Shown here: in pieces, positions 1 to 5,651 of the stretch
Position numbering within the stretch: the first letter of the stretch is position 1
How the letters are laid out: every line of letters starts with the position of its first letter
Assembly: GCA_946060825.1 (NCBI GenBank)
Contig: CAMGPO010000014.1
Coordinates: forward strand, 1 to 10,850
Source of the DNA: an uncultured Clostridia bacterium
GTDB taxonomy: Bacteria > Bacillota > Clostridia > Oscillospirales > Oscillospiraceae
Direction: 5' to 3'
Length of the DNA: 10,850 nucleotides
Notes under the pieces: model-generated
What the model was told of the DNA's origin: nothing
What the model saw: the letters and a program-made list of their open reading frames with translations, nothing else
Database searches by the model: none
Program-made: the position numbers and the translations under genes

Positions 1-258
1 GACGGCGATGCCGGGGCCGACCATCAGGGAGGCGAGGCCGCCGATGGTGTAGCCGACGGCGCTTTCTCCGGAGCCGATGGTGACGATGATGGCCTGCAGG
101 AAGCCGATGTGGAACTGCTGGCCGATGGTGTTGAGGATGGTGCCGACAAGCAGGGTGCAGAACAGGCCCTGGGCCATGGCCCCGAGGGCGTCGATTCCGT
201 AGCGCTTGCCGGAGAACAGGATGTCCTTCCGCTGAAGGAACGCTTTGAACTTACTCAT
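1..258 (-). CDS. PTS EIIC_2-type membrane permease, N-terminal part
   Basis: This is the first 86 residues of a membrane protein that runs off the left edge. It starts MSKFKAFLQRKDILFSGKRY and continues with GIDALGAMAQGLF, a long hydrophobic segment (about residues 25-45), then IGSGESAVGYTIGGLASLMV. I recognise this from family knowledge as the N-terminus of the PTS_EIIC_2 group (PTS transporter subunit IIC, sometimes called putative toxin regulator), an integral membrane sugar-permease-like family whose members often lack adjacent EIIA or EIIB genes. The ATG at 258-256 follows an AG-rich ribosome site (GGAGAGAG) and a consensus promoter. It lies downstream of the 377-1141 gene on the same strand but has its own promoter. 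The substrate cannot be told from this fragment. The family call is likely; the exact function is unknown. Confidence 0.7.
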   Translation of the reverse strand, partial: MSKFKAFLQRKDILFSGKRYGIDALGAMAQGLFCTLLVGTILNTIGQQFHIGFLQAIIVTIGSGESAVGYTIGGLASLMVGPGIAV

Positions 259-306
259 GGGTTTTCTCTCTCCGTATCTGGCAGAAGCTGCCGTATATTG
301 CCATTC

Positions 307-334
307 ATTATACCAGTCCAACAGCGCTTGTCAA
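307..334 (-). promoter_or_regulatory. Sigma-A promoter of the EIIC_2 permease gene
   Basis: Read on the minus strand, TTGACA (334-329) and TATAAT (312-307) are both perfect consensus hexamers, spaced 16 bp, with a TG dinucleotide making an extended -10. Transcription would start near 300, giving a leader of about 40 nt before the ATG at 258. This implies strong expression unless it is repressed; no clear operator was identified. Confidence 0.85.
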
Positions 335-376
335 CAAGTTTGGTACCCGGAATTTGGTAATCCTGCCCATAAAAAA

Positions 377-1141
377 TCAGAGGGTGTCATAGCGGAAGCT
401 GTCCAGAATGTATGTAATGCGGCAGGTTTTGTCGTCGTAGGTGAAGGTCACCCGGTTGTAGGCCCGGCCAAGGCCCGTCCGGTAGTCCACCGTGTCCCAG
501 GTGACGCCCGCCTCCGTCTCTGTCACGGTCATGCCTTCCATGGCTTCGAGTTTTTTGAGGGCCTCGTCCCGCAGTGCCCGGTAGCTTTCCTCCGGCAGGC
601 TGTAAGCCACGGAGATCTTCCACTCATGGTCCATGATCCGGATGTACCAGTAGGAGAATTCCACATCCTCCGCCGCTTCGGGAATGGAGCGGATCAGATC
701 GGGAGCGTTGCTCGAGGGCAGACTTTGCATGACCATGTCGTCATATTTCCCGATGTTTTCGGGGTTTTTTGTGCAGGAGGCGAAGGGCATGGAGTAGGAG
801 AAGATGAAGGTCAGCACGAAGGCGTAAACCATGGCCGCGGCGATGGCGCAGAAGGCCACGGCCCGCACGGCGGTGCGCAGAGCCTTGGGGCGCTTGTCGA
901 TGGCGCGGAAGAGGAGGGCGGCCAGAACGGCCAGGATCGTGGGCAGCAGGAAGAAGAACAGAAAGCGCGCCAGCTCCCACGGCCCGCCAACGGTGTTGAA
1001 GTGCAGGGCGAAGTAGCGGTAGTGGAGGTGCGAGGCGACGGAAAAGATCAGCATCCCCGCGAAGTGGATCAGGTTGATGAGCAGCACCATCTTGAGGCCG
1101 AAGTAGTCGGCGAACAGCTTGCGCAGCCGGCGTTGCTTCAT
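377..1141 (-). CDS. Three-helix membrane protein of unknown function
   Basis: This encodes 254 residues starting MKQRRLRKLFADYFGLKMVL. A basic N-terminus is followed by three hydrophobic segments at about residues 17-37, 58-79 and 93-119, then a soluble C-terminal part of about 130 residues with alternating polar beta-like stretches (EFSYWYIRIMDHEWKISVAY, RVTFTYDDKTCRITYILDSF). The C-terminal part resembles a small extracytoplasmic or cytoplasmic alpha/beta domain, but I do not recognise the family. The ATG at 1141-1139 has an AGGAG site about 9 nt upstream and a clear promoter. No terminator hairpin is seen after the stop, so readthrough into the permease gene is possible. A long plus-strand reading frame overlaps it, but its His/Gly-rich composition marks it as a shadow. 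The gene is real; its function is unknown. Confidence 0.75.
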   Translation of the reverse strand: MKQRRLRKLFADYFGLKMVLLINLIHFAGMLIFSVASHLHYRYFALHFNTVGGPWELARFLFFFLLPTILAVLAALLFRAIDKRPKALRTAVRAVAFCAIAAAMVYAFVLTFIFSYSMPFASCTKNPENIGKYDDMVMQSLPSSNAPDLIRSIPEAAEDVEFSYWYIRIMDHEWKISVAYSLPEESYRALRDEALKKLEAMEGMTVTETEAGVTWDTVDYRTGLGRAYNRVTFTYDDKTCRITYILDSFRYDTL

Positions 1142-1171
1142 GGAGATCGCTCCTCTCGTTCGGATACACCT

Positions 1172-1200
1172 ACTATACCAGCTTTCCGTTCCGTCTGCAA
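1172..1200 (-). promoter_or_regulatory. Sigma-A promoter of the membrane protein gene
   Basis: On the minus strand, TTGCAG (1200-1195) and TATAGT (1177-1172) are separated by 17 bp. The -10 ends about 30 bp before the ATG at 1141, leaving a short leader that contains the AGGAG ribosome site. Confidence 0.7.
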
Positions 1201-1241
1201 GGGCCCGGACGTTCCGCTGCTCCCGCCATTCCGGCGGCCAG

Positions 1242-1279
1242 AGAAGATTCTATGATCGCCGGGGTTTCCTCAGAATGAC
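1242..1279. repeat. Half copy of the TCAGAATGAC dispersed repeat
   Basis: AGAAGATTC followed by CCTCAGAATGACA matches the right half of the longer fold-back repeats at 5822, 7327 and 9382. The left half (GTCATTCTGAG) and the heptamer array are both missing here, so this is a decayed or partial copy. Confidence 0.55.
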
Positions 1280-1352
1280 AGGGGAGAGGCAAAACGGGAC
1301 GCTTTGGCGCGCCGGGCCGTCTCTCCCTGCGGAGAGGCGGCAAAGACATACA

Positions 1353-1385
1353 GAAAGCGCCAGACCATGGCAGTCTGGCGCTTTC
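1353..1385. other. Perfect 13-bp hairpin without a T tract
   Basis: GAAAGCGCCAGAC (1353-1365) pairs exactly with GTCTGGCGCTTTC (1373-1385) around a 7-nt loop. Neither strand has a run of T after the stem, so it is not a standard intrinsic terminator. It may be a degenerate terminator or a repeat remnant. Confidence 0.6.
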
Positions 1386-1658
1386 CGTAAGAAAGAGAGA
1401 GAGAATGAAAAGCAGGATCTTTACCTGTTGGCATTATCATACCACGGCAATCTCCCAGATGTGTGAACAAGAAGCAAAGGGTTTGCGAACAAATTATGAA
1501 CGAAAAACCGGGACGGGCAATTTACATAATTACATAAAAATGGTTATTTTACCGTGTTTTACGGGTAAAATGCACTTTTTCCAAAAAAATTTTTCGATTT
1601 TTTCGATCAATATCTTTGGTTGCTTCGACATTACGTCCCCAATATCTTGTGGTTTTTG

Positions 1659-1717
1659 GTTGCATTTTGGTAACAATTGACGCCTCGTGTCGGGCAAAAA
1701 GTTACATTTCAGTAACA
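1659..1717 (-). promoter_or_regulatory. Two WalR-like boxes upstream of the lysozyme gene
   Basis: On the minus strand, positions 1717-1701 read TGTTAC-TGAAA-TGTAAC, an exact fit to the published WalR pattern of two TGTWAH hexamers spaced 5 bp. Positions 1675-1659 read TGTTAC-CAAAA-TGCAAC, one mismatch from it. The two boxes are 42 bp apart, about four helical turns, and the nearer one ends 6 bp before the -35. WalRK controls cell-wall hydrolases in Firmicutes, which fits the target gene. That WalR binds here is an inference; AT-rich DNA gives chance matches. Confidence 0.45.
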
Positions 1718-1723
1718 AAACTA

Positions 1724-1752
1724 TTGCATTTATTCTTTTTTTGGTGTACAAT
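1724..1752 (+). promoter_or_regulatory. Sigma-A promoter of the lysozyme-SH3 gene
   Basis: TTGCAT (1724-1729) and TACAAT (1747-1752) are separated by 17 bp. Transcription would start near 1759, giving a leader of about 110 nt before the TTG start at 1870. Confidence 0.7.
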
Positions 1753-1758
1753 AGGGAC

Positions 1759-1869
1759 AACTCCGAAGCCAGATGGGGTTTCCGACGCATCCCCGAATCC
1801 CCTGGCAGGCTGCCGCCTGCCGGGTTCGAATCCACCGGATGCGCACAATGCCTGATTGGAGGGACGAAT
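1759..1869 (+). promoter_or_regulatory. Structured 5' leader of the lysozyme-SH3 gene, class unknown
   Basis: The leader can fold into one long interrupted hairpin. CGCATCC (1786-1792) pairs with GGATGCG (1837-1843). CGAA and CCC on the left pair with GGG and TTCG on the right, with small bulges. GGCAGGC (1804-1810) pairs with GCCTGCC (1815-1821) around a tetraloop. The motif GAATCC occurs in both strands of the internal loop. The right side, GGGTTCGAATCC, looks like a tRNA T-loop, but the T-stem does not close. I could not match it to a named riboswitch. The ribosome site GGAGGG (1858-1863) lies just after the stem. Confidence 0.45.
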
Positions 1870-3027
1870 TTGAAGAAGCGATTGCTTTCGATTCTGCTGA
1901 TTGCTGCACTGCTCACGGCCGCTGTCATGATCACTGCCGGCGCTGCGGAATCTCCTGCCGCCAATGAAAAAGAGATTTATACATACCTGACCGGAGATAT
2001 GGGACTCAATACCGCCGCTGCCTGCGGCATCATGGCGAATATCTATTATGAGACCAATTTCACGGCGGATATTTCTGTCAGCGGGTACTACGGCCTGTTC
2101 ATGTACTGGAGCGGCCTGACCGAAGAGCTGATTGCCTGGTGCGCAGAAAACGGCTACGACCACACCACGGTCCATGGCCAGATGAAATTCTTCCATTATA
2201 AGATGGAGAGCTCCTACCAGAATCTTCTGGGCGCTCTGCGGGGCGTCAGCAACAACGGCGACGGCGCCTACAACGCGGCGGATATGTTCTGCCGCCAGTT
2301 TGAGCGGCCGGCCAATGCCAACTACGAGGCCAACAAGCGCGGCAACTATGCCTGCGGCACCCTGTTCCCGAAGTATGCCTCCGGAACCGACACGCCCGAC
2401 GCTCCCCCGGAGACCAGCGTCAGCTACACCGGCTATGTGACGGCCAGCGTGCTGAATGTGCGCTCCGGTCCCGGTACGGGCTACAGCGTCACCGGCTCCC
2501 TGTCCCGCGGTACCGCAGTCTCCGTGGTGGCTGAGTCCAACGGCTGGTGCAAGCTCGCCTCGGGCGGCTGGGTCAGCAAGACCTACATCTCCACGGAGCC
2601 GGTCAACGCCTCCGGCGGCAGCTCCGGCCAGACCTACTACGTGACCGCCTCGGCCCTGAACGTCCGCAGCAACCCCGGCACGGGCAGCGATGTGATCGGC
2701 TGTGTCTATCAGGGCGACGCCGTCACCGTCGTGGCGGAGGACACCGATGCGAACGGCGATGTCTGGTGCAAGCTCGCCTCGGGCGGCTGGGTCAGCAAGG
2801 CCTACCTGTCCACGAGCCAGAGCGGCGGCAGCGGCTCCGGTACGAGCTACACCGTGACCGCCTCGGCCCTGAACGTCCGCAGCGGCCCCGGAACGGGGAA
2901 CGCCGTTATCGACTCCCTGCCGAAGGGGACGACCGTGACCATCGTTGCAACCTCGCAGGACGCAAACGGTCAGAGCTGGGGTCAGCTCAGCACCGGCGGC
3001 TGGGTCAGCATGGAATATCTGGCATAA
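1870..3027 (+). CDS. Secreted lysozyme-like cell-wall hydrolase with three SH3b domains
   Basis: This encodes 385 residues from a TTG start, chosen because GGAGGG lies 6 nt upstream and the protein then opens with a textbook signal peptide (residues 1-26: KKR, a Leu/Ala-rich core, then AGAAES). Residues 32-170 match the phage_lysozyme2-type glycosidase fold by its pattern: ACGIMANIYYETNF with E61 as the likely catalytic acid, then GYYGLFMYW, GQMKFFHY and FCRQFERPAN. Three bacterial SH3 domains follow (about 186-242, 256-314, 326-385), each with LNVRSGPGTG-like and GGWVS motifs and joined by Gly/Ser linkers. These domains usually bind the peptidoglycan peptide. The product is probably secreted and acts on the wall, either in growth or as a lysin. 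Domains 2 and 3, and 1 and 2, share long near-identical DNA stretches, suggesting recent duplication or conversion. An upstream in-frame ATG at 1687 lies before the promoter and is not used. Confidence 0.85.
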   Translation: MKKRLLSILLIAALLTAAVMITAGAAESPAANEKEIYTYLTGDMGLNTAAACGIMANIYYETNFTADISVSGYYGLFMYWSGLTEELIAWCAENGYDHTTVHGQMKFFHYKMESSYQNLLGALRGVSNNGDGAYNAADMFCRQFERPANANYEANKRGNYACGTLFPKYASGTDTPDAPPETSVSYTGYVTASVLNVRSGPGTGYSVTGSLSRGTAVSVVAESNGWCKLASGGWVSKTYISTEPVNASGGSSGQTYYVTASALNVRSNPGTGSDVIGCVYQGDAVTVVAEDTDANGDVWCKLASGGWVSKAYLSTSQSGGSGSGTSYTVTASALNVRSGPGTGNAVIDSLPKGTTVTIVATSQDANGQSWGQLSTGGWVSMEYLA

Positions 3028-3038
3028 CAAAACCATCT

Positions 3039-3069
3039 CCCGTCCGGGGTTCCCGGACGGGATTTTTTT
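3039..3069 (+). terminator. Intrinsic terminator after the lysozyme gene
   Basis: CCCGTCCGGG (3039-3048) pairs with CCCGGACGGG (3052-3061), followed by A and seven T (3063-3069). It starts 11 nt after the stop codon. Confidence 0.92.
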
Positions 3070-3123
3070 GATGGGAGCGGCCCCTGCGGAACGGCCGGAA
3101 CACGGCCTGTGCATACAGAAAAC

Positions 3124-3153
3124 GGGCATCCCCGATGGGATGCCCATTTTTTT
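3124..3153. terminator. Bidirectional terminator at the edge of the phage-like block
   Basis: GGGCATCCC (3124-3132) pairs with GGGATGCCC (3137-3145) around CGAT. On the plus strand it is followed by seven T (3147-3153); on the minus strand by GTTTTC. The T run overlaps the TAA stop of the minus-strand gene that ends at 3152, so it serves as that gene's terminator and also as a second block to readthrough from the lysozyme gene. Confidence 0.85.
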
Positions 3154-3664
3154 AATTGCCGAGATAGCCCGCAATCTGATCCTTGTACTGCTCATAGACG
3201 TCCTCGGGTACCGTCAGGCTGACGGTGCCGTCCCCGTTCTGGCGGGCGTTCACGCCCTCGACAGTGTTGAGGCCCGTGACAAGGTCCTCTGTCGTGACCA
3301 TGCCGCCCAGCTCTGCGGACACGGCGCTGGACACCGTGGACAGGGTGCCGGCAGGTACCTCAACCTTCAGAATCTCGCTGCCGTTCGCACTGTACTCGCC
3401 GGTGCGCTCCACATCCGCGACAGTGCCGAGGGCTGTGTCGGCGGCTGCACTCACCAGGGAGGATCCGGCCTCGGAAACCGCGTCCTGAATGCCGGTCACG
3501 GCGTCGTTCAGGGCGCCGGAGATCCGCTCGCTGAGACTCTGGCCGGAGGCGGCTTCCAGCTCTGGAGAGACGGCAGGATCGAGACGGTAGGCGGCGGTGC
3601 AGACGGTCAGCAGCAGAAGAAAGGCCACGATGGCCAGCTGGAAGAGGCGCAGAATGTGCTTCAT
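3152..3664 (-). CDS. Membrane-anchored or secreted protein co-transcribed with the repressor
   Basis: This encodes 170 residues starting MKHILRLFQLAIVAFLLLLT. A single hydrophobic segment at residues 4-25 is followed by a soluble, Ala/Ser/Glu-rich part with helical stretches (SGQSLSERISGALNDAVTGI) and a C-terminal segment VSLTVPEDVYEQYKDQIAGY. The segment may be a signal peptide or a membrane anchor. LTVC resembles a lipobox, but Val before the Cys argues against lipidation. The start follows the repressor stop by only 16 nt with a weak ribosome site, so translation is probably coupled. The same frame stays open upstream to 3793, overlapping the repressor, but the signal sequence sets the start at 3664. 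I recognise no family. A role in modulating the repressor or the host envelope is only a guess from position. Confidence 0.7.
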   Translation of the reverse strand: MKHILRLFQLAIVAFLLLLTVCTAAYRLDPAVSPELEAASGQSLSERISGALNDAVTGIQDAVSEAGSSLVSAAADTALGTVADVERTGEYSANGSEILKVEVPAGTLSTVSSAVSAELGGMVTTEDLVTGLNTVEGVNARQNGDGTVSLTVPEDVYEQYKDQIAGYLGN

Positions 3665-3680
3665 GGTGCCGCCTGCGCCG

Positions 3681-4004
3681 TCAGCCCCGGTACTGCTGGA
3701 TAAACTTGGCGAAGGCCTTGACCTCATCGAAAAGATCGTCGGGGGCGTAGCTGTCGCCAAAGAGGGCAAATTTGAGATCCTGCTCCGTGACACGCGGCTC
3801 GATGGGCTCGGTGCCGGTGAGGGTGTTCATATCCACATTGAAGAGGTCGGCAATGGCCTCAAGCATGGCAAAATTCGGTTCCCGGGTGCCGCACTCATAC
3901 ATACTGATGGCACTGCGGGAGACGCCGAGCTTTTCTGCCAGCTCCGGCTGGGACATACCGGCCTGCTTGCGGAGCTGTCTCAGCGCGATGGGAAAATCTT
4001 TCAT
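3681..4004 (-). CDS. XRE-family helix-turn-helix repressor
   Basis: This encodes 107 residues with an HTH_3 domain at about 5-60: LRQLRKQAGMSQPELAEKLG, then VSRSAISMYECGTREPNFAM, then LEAIADLFNVDMNTLTG. This is the classic Cro/CI-like pattern. The C-terminal 40 residues are acidic and helical (DDLFDEVKAFAKFIQQY), possibly for dimerisation; no LexA-type autoprotease domain is present. A strong AAGGAGG site lies 9 nt before the ATG. The gene is transcribed away from the replication gene, across a region with four similar 11-bp CAC-N5-GTG sites, two of them inside promoter spacers. This is the usual arrangement of a phage-type repressor controlling itself and the early genes. That it binds these sites is an inference. 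Confidence 0.9.
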   Translation of the reverse strand: MKDFPIALRQLRKQAGMSQPELAEKLGVSRSAISMYECGTREPNFAMLEAIADLFNVDMNTLTGTEPIEPRVTEQDLKFALFGDSYAPDDLFDEVKAFAKFIQQYRG

Positions 4005-4115
4005 AATGGTTCCTCCTTCTCGCCACGCTGCACCGCGTGGGCTGTGCTGCAGGTCTGGGCGCAGCTACCGCGCCGCATCTGGCAGCCCGGCCGTCGCCCT
4101 GTGAGTCATAACTGT

Positions 4116-4144
4116 ATTATACACTTGCCGTGGCAGCTTGTAAA
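4116..4144 (-). promoter_or_regulatory. Repressor promoter (minus strand)
   Basis: TTTACA (4144-4139) and TATAAT (4121-4116) are separated by 17 bp on the minus strand. The spacer contains the site CACTTGCCGTG (4122-4132), which touches the -10. Confidence 0.85.
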
Positions 4145-4257
4145 GGAAAATTTTTTACAAAAAGTGTTGACAAGCGCCACATGATGTGATATTATAGACA
4201 CGTACCGTGATAGATCGCAGGCGGTTTTTCTTTTTCCCTGCAAAGACACGGTACGTG
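4122..4257. promoter_or_regulatory. Cluster of four CAC-N5-GTG operator-like sites
   Basis: The sites are CACTTGCCGTG (4122-4132), CACATGATGTG (4178-4188, a perfect palindrome), CACGTACCGTG (4199-4209) and CACGGTACGTG (4247-4257). The fourth is the exact reverse complement of the third, and the first differs from the third at two positions. The first lies in the spacer of the minus promoter, the second in the spacer of the plus promoter, and the third at the plus transcription start. This fits operators for the adjacent XRE repressor. Confidence 0.7.
4167..4195 (+). promoter_or_regulatory. Promoter of the replication gene
   Basis: TTGACA (4167-4172) and TATTAT (4190-4195) are separated by 17 bp. 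Transcription would start near 4202. The palindrome CACATGATGTG fills most of the spacer, so binding there would block RNA polymerase. Confidence 0.85.
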
Positions 4258-4286
4258 ATGAAACAACAGAAAAGGAGTGTTATTTT

Positions 4287-5141
4287 GTGACAGACAGACG
4301 AATGTTTTCTCATAAGATCGTGGACAGCGACCGGTTTCTCGACCTGCCGCCGGAGGCGCGGCTGCTCTATTACGAGCTGAGTATCCGCTGTGACGACGAT
4401 GGATTCTGCGCCTGCCCGGGAAAAATCCTGCGGATGACGGGAGCGAGCGCGGACAATCTCAGGACGCTGCTGGAGGCGGGACTGCTTCTGGATTTCGGCA
4501 AGGTGGTTGTGGTCAGCGACTGGCGGATCCATAACACGCTGAAATCCGACCGGGTTCGTGCTGTCGATTACCCTGACATTGCCGAAAAGATTTGGATCAC
4601 GCGGAGTGGGAGCTATACGACGGATCCAGACCAGGGACTGATGACGCTGATGGAATACCATGTGCGCTATGCGCAGGAGCGGCGGGATCCGCTCCGTGAT
4701 TACCGGGGGAAAAGCATGGAAAACCTCTGCAATTTACTGGATCCAGAAGAGAAGAGAAAAGAAGAGAAGAGAAAAGAAGAAAAAAGAAGAGAAGAGAATC
4801 GAAGCGAAGAGAAGCGAGACGAAGAAGAAGCGGCCCGGGGGCTGGCGCCCGAAGGGCCGGACAGCGACGGCTGCAGCGAGAGCGAGGAATTTGTTTCTTC
4901 GGATTCCAAACGGCTCGAGACCTTTGGCGGAGAGCTGGGGCAGAATGTGGTCTGGCTCACCGACGAGCAGACGAGCGACCTTCTGGACCGGCTCAGCCTG
5001 GAGGAGTTCAACCGCTATGTCCGGCGGCTCTCCGACTATATCCTGAAGCACGGCGACCCATTCCACAGCCACTACCGCACGATTCTCAAGTGGTGGGAGG
5101 AGGACCGGACCGTGCAGGACCACGGCGTACTTCTCAAATGA
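4287..5141 (+). CDS. Phage replisome organiser / DnaD-like replication protein
   Basis: This encodes 284 residues from a GTG start with AAAGGAG about 10 nt upstream; an ATG at residue 6 is an alternative. Residues 6-115 match the phage replisome-organiser N-terminal domain by pattern: MFSHKIVDSDRFLDLPPEAR, LLYYELSIRCDDDGF, ILRMTGASADNL, VVVVSDWRIHNTLKSDRVRA. This is a winged-helix origin-binding region known from Firmicutes phages. A highly charged Glu/Lys/Arg linker (152-183) is encoded by a polypurine tract. The C-terminal region (212-275) carries the element FGGELGQNVVWLTDEQTSDL and ends FHSHYRTILKWWEED, a tail shared by many phage replication proteins of this type. It probably recruits the host helicase loader to phage DNA. 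It is the first gene of the rightward transcript, under the operator cluster. A linker of this length is prone to slippage. Confidence 0.85.
   Translation: MTDRRMFSHKIVDSDRFLDLPPEARLLYYELSIRCDDDGFCACPGKILRMTGASADNLRTLLEAGLLLDFGKVVVVSDWRIHNTLKSDRVRAVDYPDIAEKIWITRSGSYTTDPDQGLMTLMEYHVRYAQERRDPLRDYRGKSMENLCNLLDPEEKRKEEKRKEEKRREENRSEEKRDEEEAARGLAPEGPDSDGCSESEEFVSSDSKRLETFGGELGQNVVWLTDEQTSDLLDRLSLEEFNRYVRRLSDYILKHGDPFHSHYRTILKWWEEDRTVQDHGVLLK
4745..4830 (+). repeat. Polypurine GAAGAGAA-type tract inside the replication gene
   Basis: Positions 4745-4798 are 54 consecutive purines made of irregular repeats of AAGAGAAG and AAAAGAAG; purine dominance continues to 4830 with few interruptions. It encodes the EEKRKEEKR linker. 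Such a homopurine tract can slip during replication or form triplex DNA. Confidence 0.9.
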
Positions 5142-5284
5142 GATATACGATTTTTGAACACAAATGTCCACGACTCGAAGAATTTTATCAACGAAACGCG
5201 GCGAAATGCCGGAGAACACCGGACGAGGCTGTGAAACAAAACGTGATGAATCGGGCCGGTGCGGGAGAGAAAGGAGGCGCTGCC

Positions 5285-5452
5285 ATGGAAGAAGGACGCT
5301 GTCCCTGCTGCGGACGGGCGCTGGGATCATTTCTATATTTACGCGGCGGCGAGGTCGTGGGCTGCGAGGGCTGTGTGACGGCCTTCGAAGTTTGGGAACT
5401 GCCGCCGGAGATGACGGAGGAAGGGAGGTGGGAGCATGGACGAACTGCGTGA
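5285..5452 (+). CDS. Small phage zinc-ribbon protein
   Basis: This encodes 55 residues starting MEEGRCPCCGRALGSFLYLR. Two knuckles, CPCC (6-9) and CEGC (27-30), are spaced as in a small zinc ribbon, with a conserved-looking GGEVVGCEGC and an acidic C-terminus. Proteins of this form are common between replication and packaging genes of Firmicutes prophages; their role is unknown. The start at 5285 has a strong AAAGGAGG site 7 nt upstream. The frame stays open upstream to an ATG at 5138 that overlaps the stop of the previous gene as ATGA; that would give a 105-residue protein but has no ribosome site. The last 17 nt overlap the next gene. Confidence 0.7.
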   Translation: MEEGRCPCCGRALGSFLYLRGGEVVGCEGCVTAFEVWELPPEMTEEGRWEHGRTA

Positions 5453-5609
5453 GCTGCTGGAAGTAAAGCTGCGGGAGACCCTGGAGCGGAAAGAAACGCT
5501 GGGCATCAAAGACATCAAGGATGCGGCCCAGGTGCTGCGGGAGCTGCGGGAGATGGAGCAGCCGGAGGCAGCAGAGCCGCCCTCCGGCGGCGTCGTGGAA
5601 CTCGGCTAG
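5436..5609 (+). CDS. Small helical protein before terL, possible small-terminase-like
   Basis: This encodes 57 residues starting MDELRELLEVKLRETLERKE and continuing LGIKDIKDAAQVLRELREME. It is predicted to be mostly amphipathic helix (residues 1-42) with a short Pro/Gly tail. The start lies within the end of the zinc-ribbon gene (17-nt overlap, another frame) with a strong AGGGAGGTG site 6 nt upstream. Its place directly before the terminase large subunit, and its short helical form, suggest a packaging accessory or a reduced small terminase. It has no visible helix-turn-helix, so that is only a positional guess. Confidence 0.65.
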   Translation: MDELRELLEVKLRETLERKETLGIKDIKDAAQVLRELREMEQPEAAEPPSGGVVELG

Positions 5610-5651
5610 CCGCCGCAAACCCTCCGATCCGCACACCGTCCTCTGCCAAAA

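Larger units (their letters stand above)
1201..1658. other. Gene-poor intergenic stretch, AT-rich in its right half
   Basis: No convincing gene is seen between the divergent promoters of the membrane protein and the lysozyme gene. The left part is GC-rich and holds a repeat half-copy (1242-1279) and a perfect hairpin (1353-1385). The right part, from about 1490, turns strongly AT-rich. It contains a perfect tandem TTACATAA TTACATAA (1522-1537), an inverted repeat ATTTTACC/GGTAAAAT (1546-1571), and A and T runs at 1575-1605. A reading frame at 1405-1680 has an unconvincing composition and is not called. The stretch is probably upstream regulatory DNA. Confidence 0.6.

Noticed and set aside
245..1255. 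Long plus-strand reading frame opposite the membrane protein gene
   Set aside because: It is rich in His, Gly and Val as expected from an antisense shadow in GC-rich DNA, it lacks a fitting ribosome site, and the minus-strand gene has a promoter, ribosome site and membrane segments.
1405..1680. 91-aa plus-strand reading frame in the intergenic stretch
   Set aside because: The A/G-rich upstream run is a weak ribosome site, no promoter is seen, and the sequence crosses AT-rich inverted repeats and a WalR-like box with no recognisable pattern.
1787..1842. tRNA-like T-loop GGGTTCGAATCC
   Set aside because: The T-stem would have mismatches at its outer pairs, and no acceptor, D or anticodon arm can be built around it. 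It is better explained as part of a leader hairpin.
1759..1869. ydaO-type c-di-AMP riboswitch
   Set aside because: GAATCC motifs and the target gene class are suggestive, but the leader is short and the later conserved segments of ydaO are not seen.
4199..4257. Attenuator hairpin from CACGTACCGTG and CACGGTACGTG
   Set aside because: The left arm overlaps the predicted transcription start, so most of it may not be in the RNA; operator sites explain the pattern better.
5138..5284. Longer zinc-ribbon protein starting at the ATGA overlap
   Set aside because: No ribosome site precedes 5138, while 5285 has a strong one at good spacing. It remains possible through translational coupling.
4734..5636. 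300-aa minus-strand reading frame
   Set aside because: It is antisense to the replication gene and small phage genes; its poly-Phe/Ser end is the complement of the polypurine tract.
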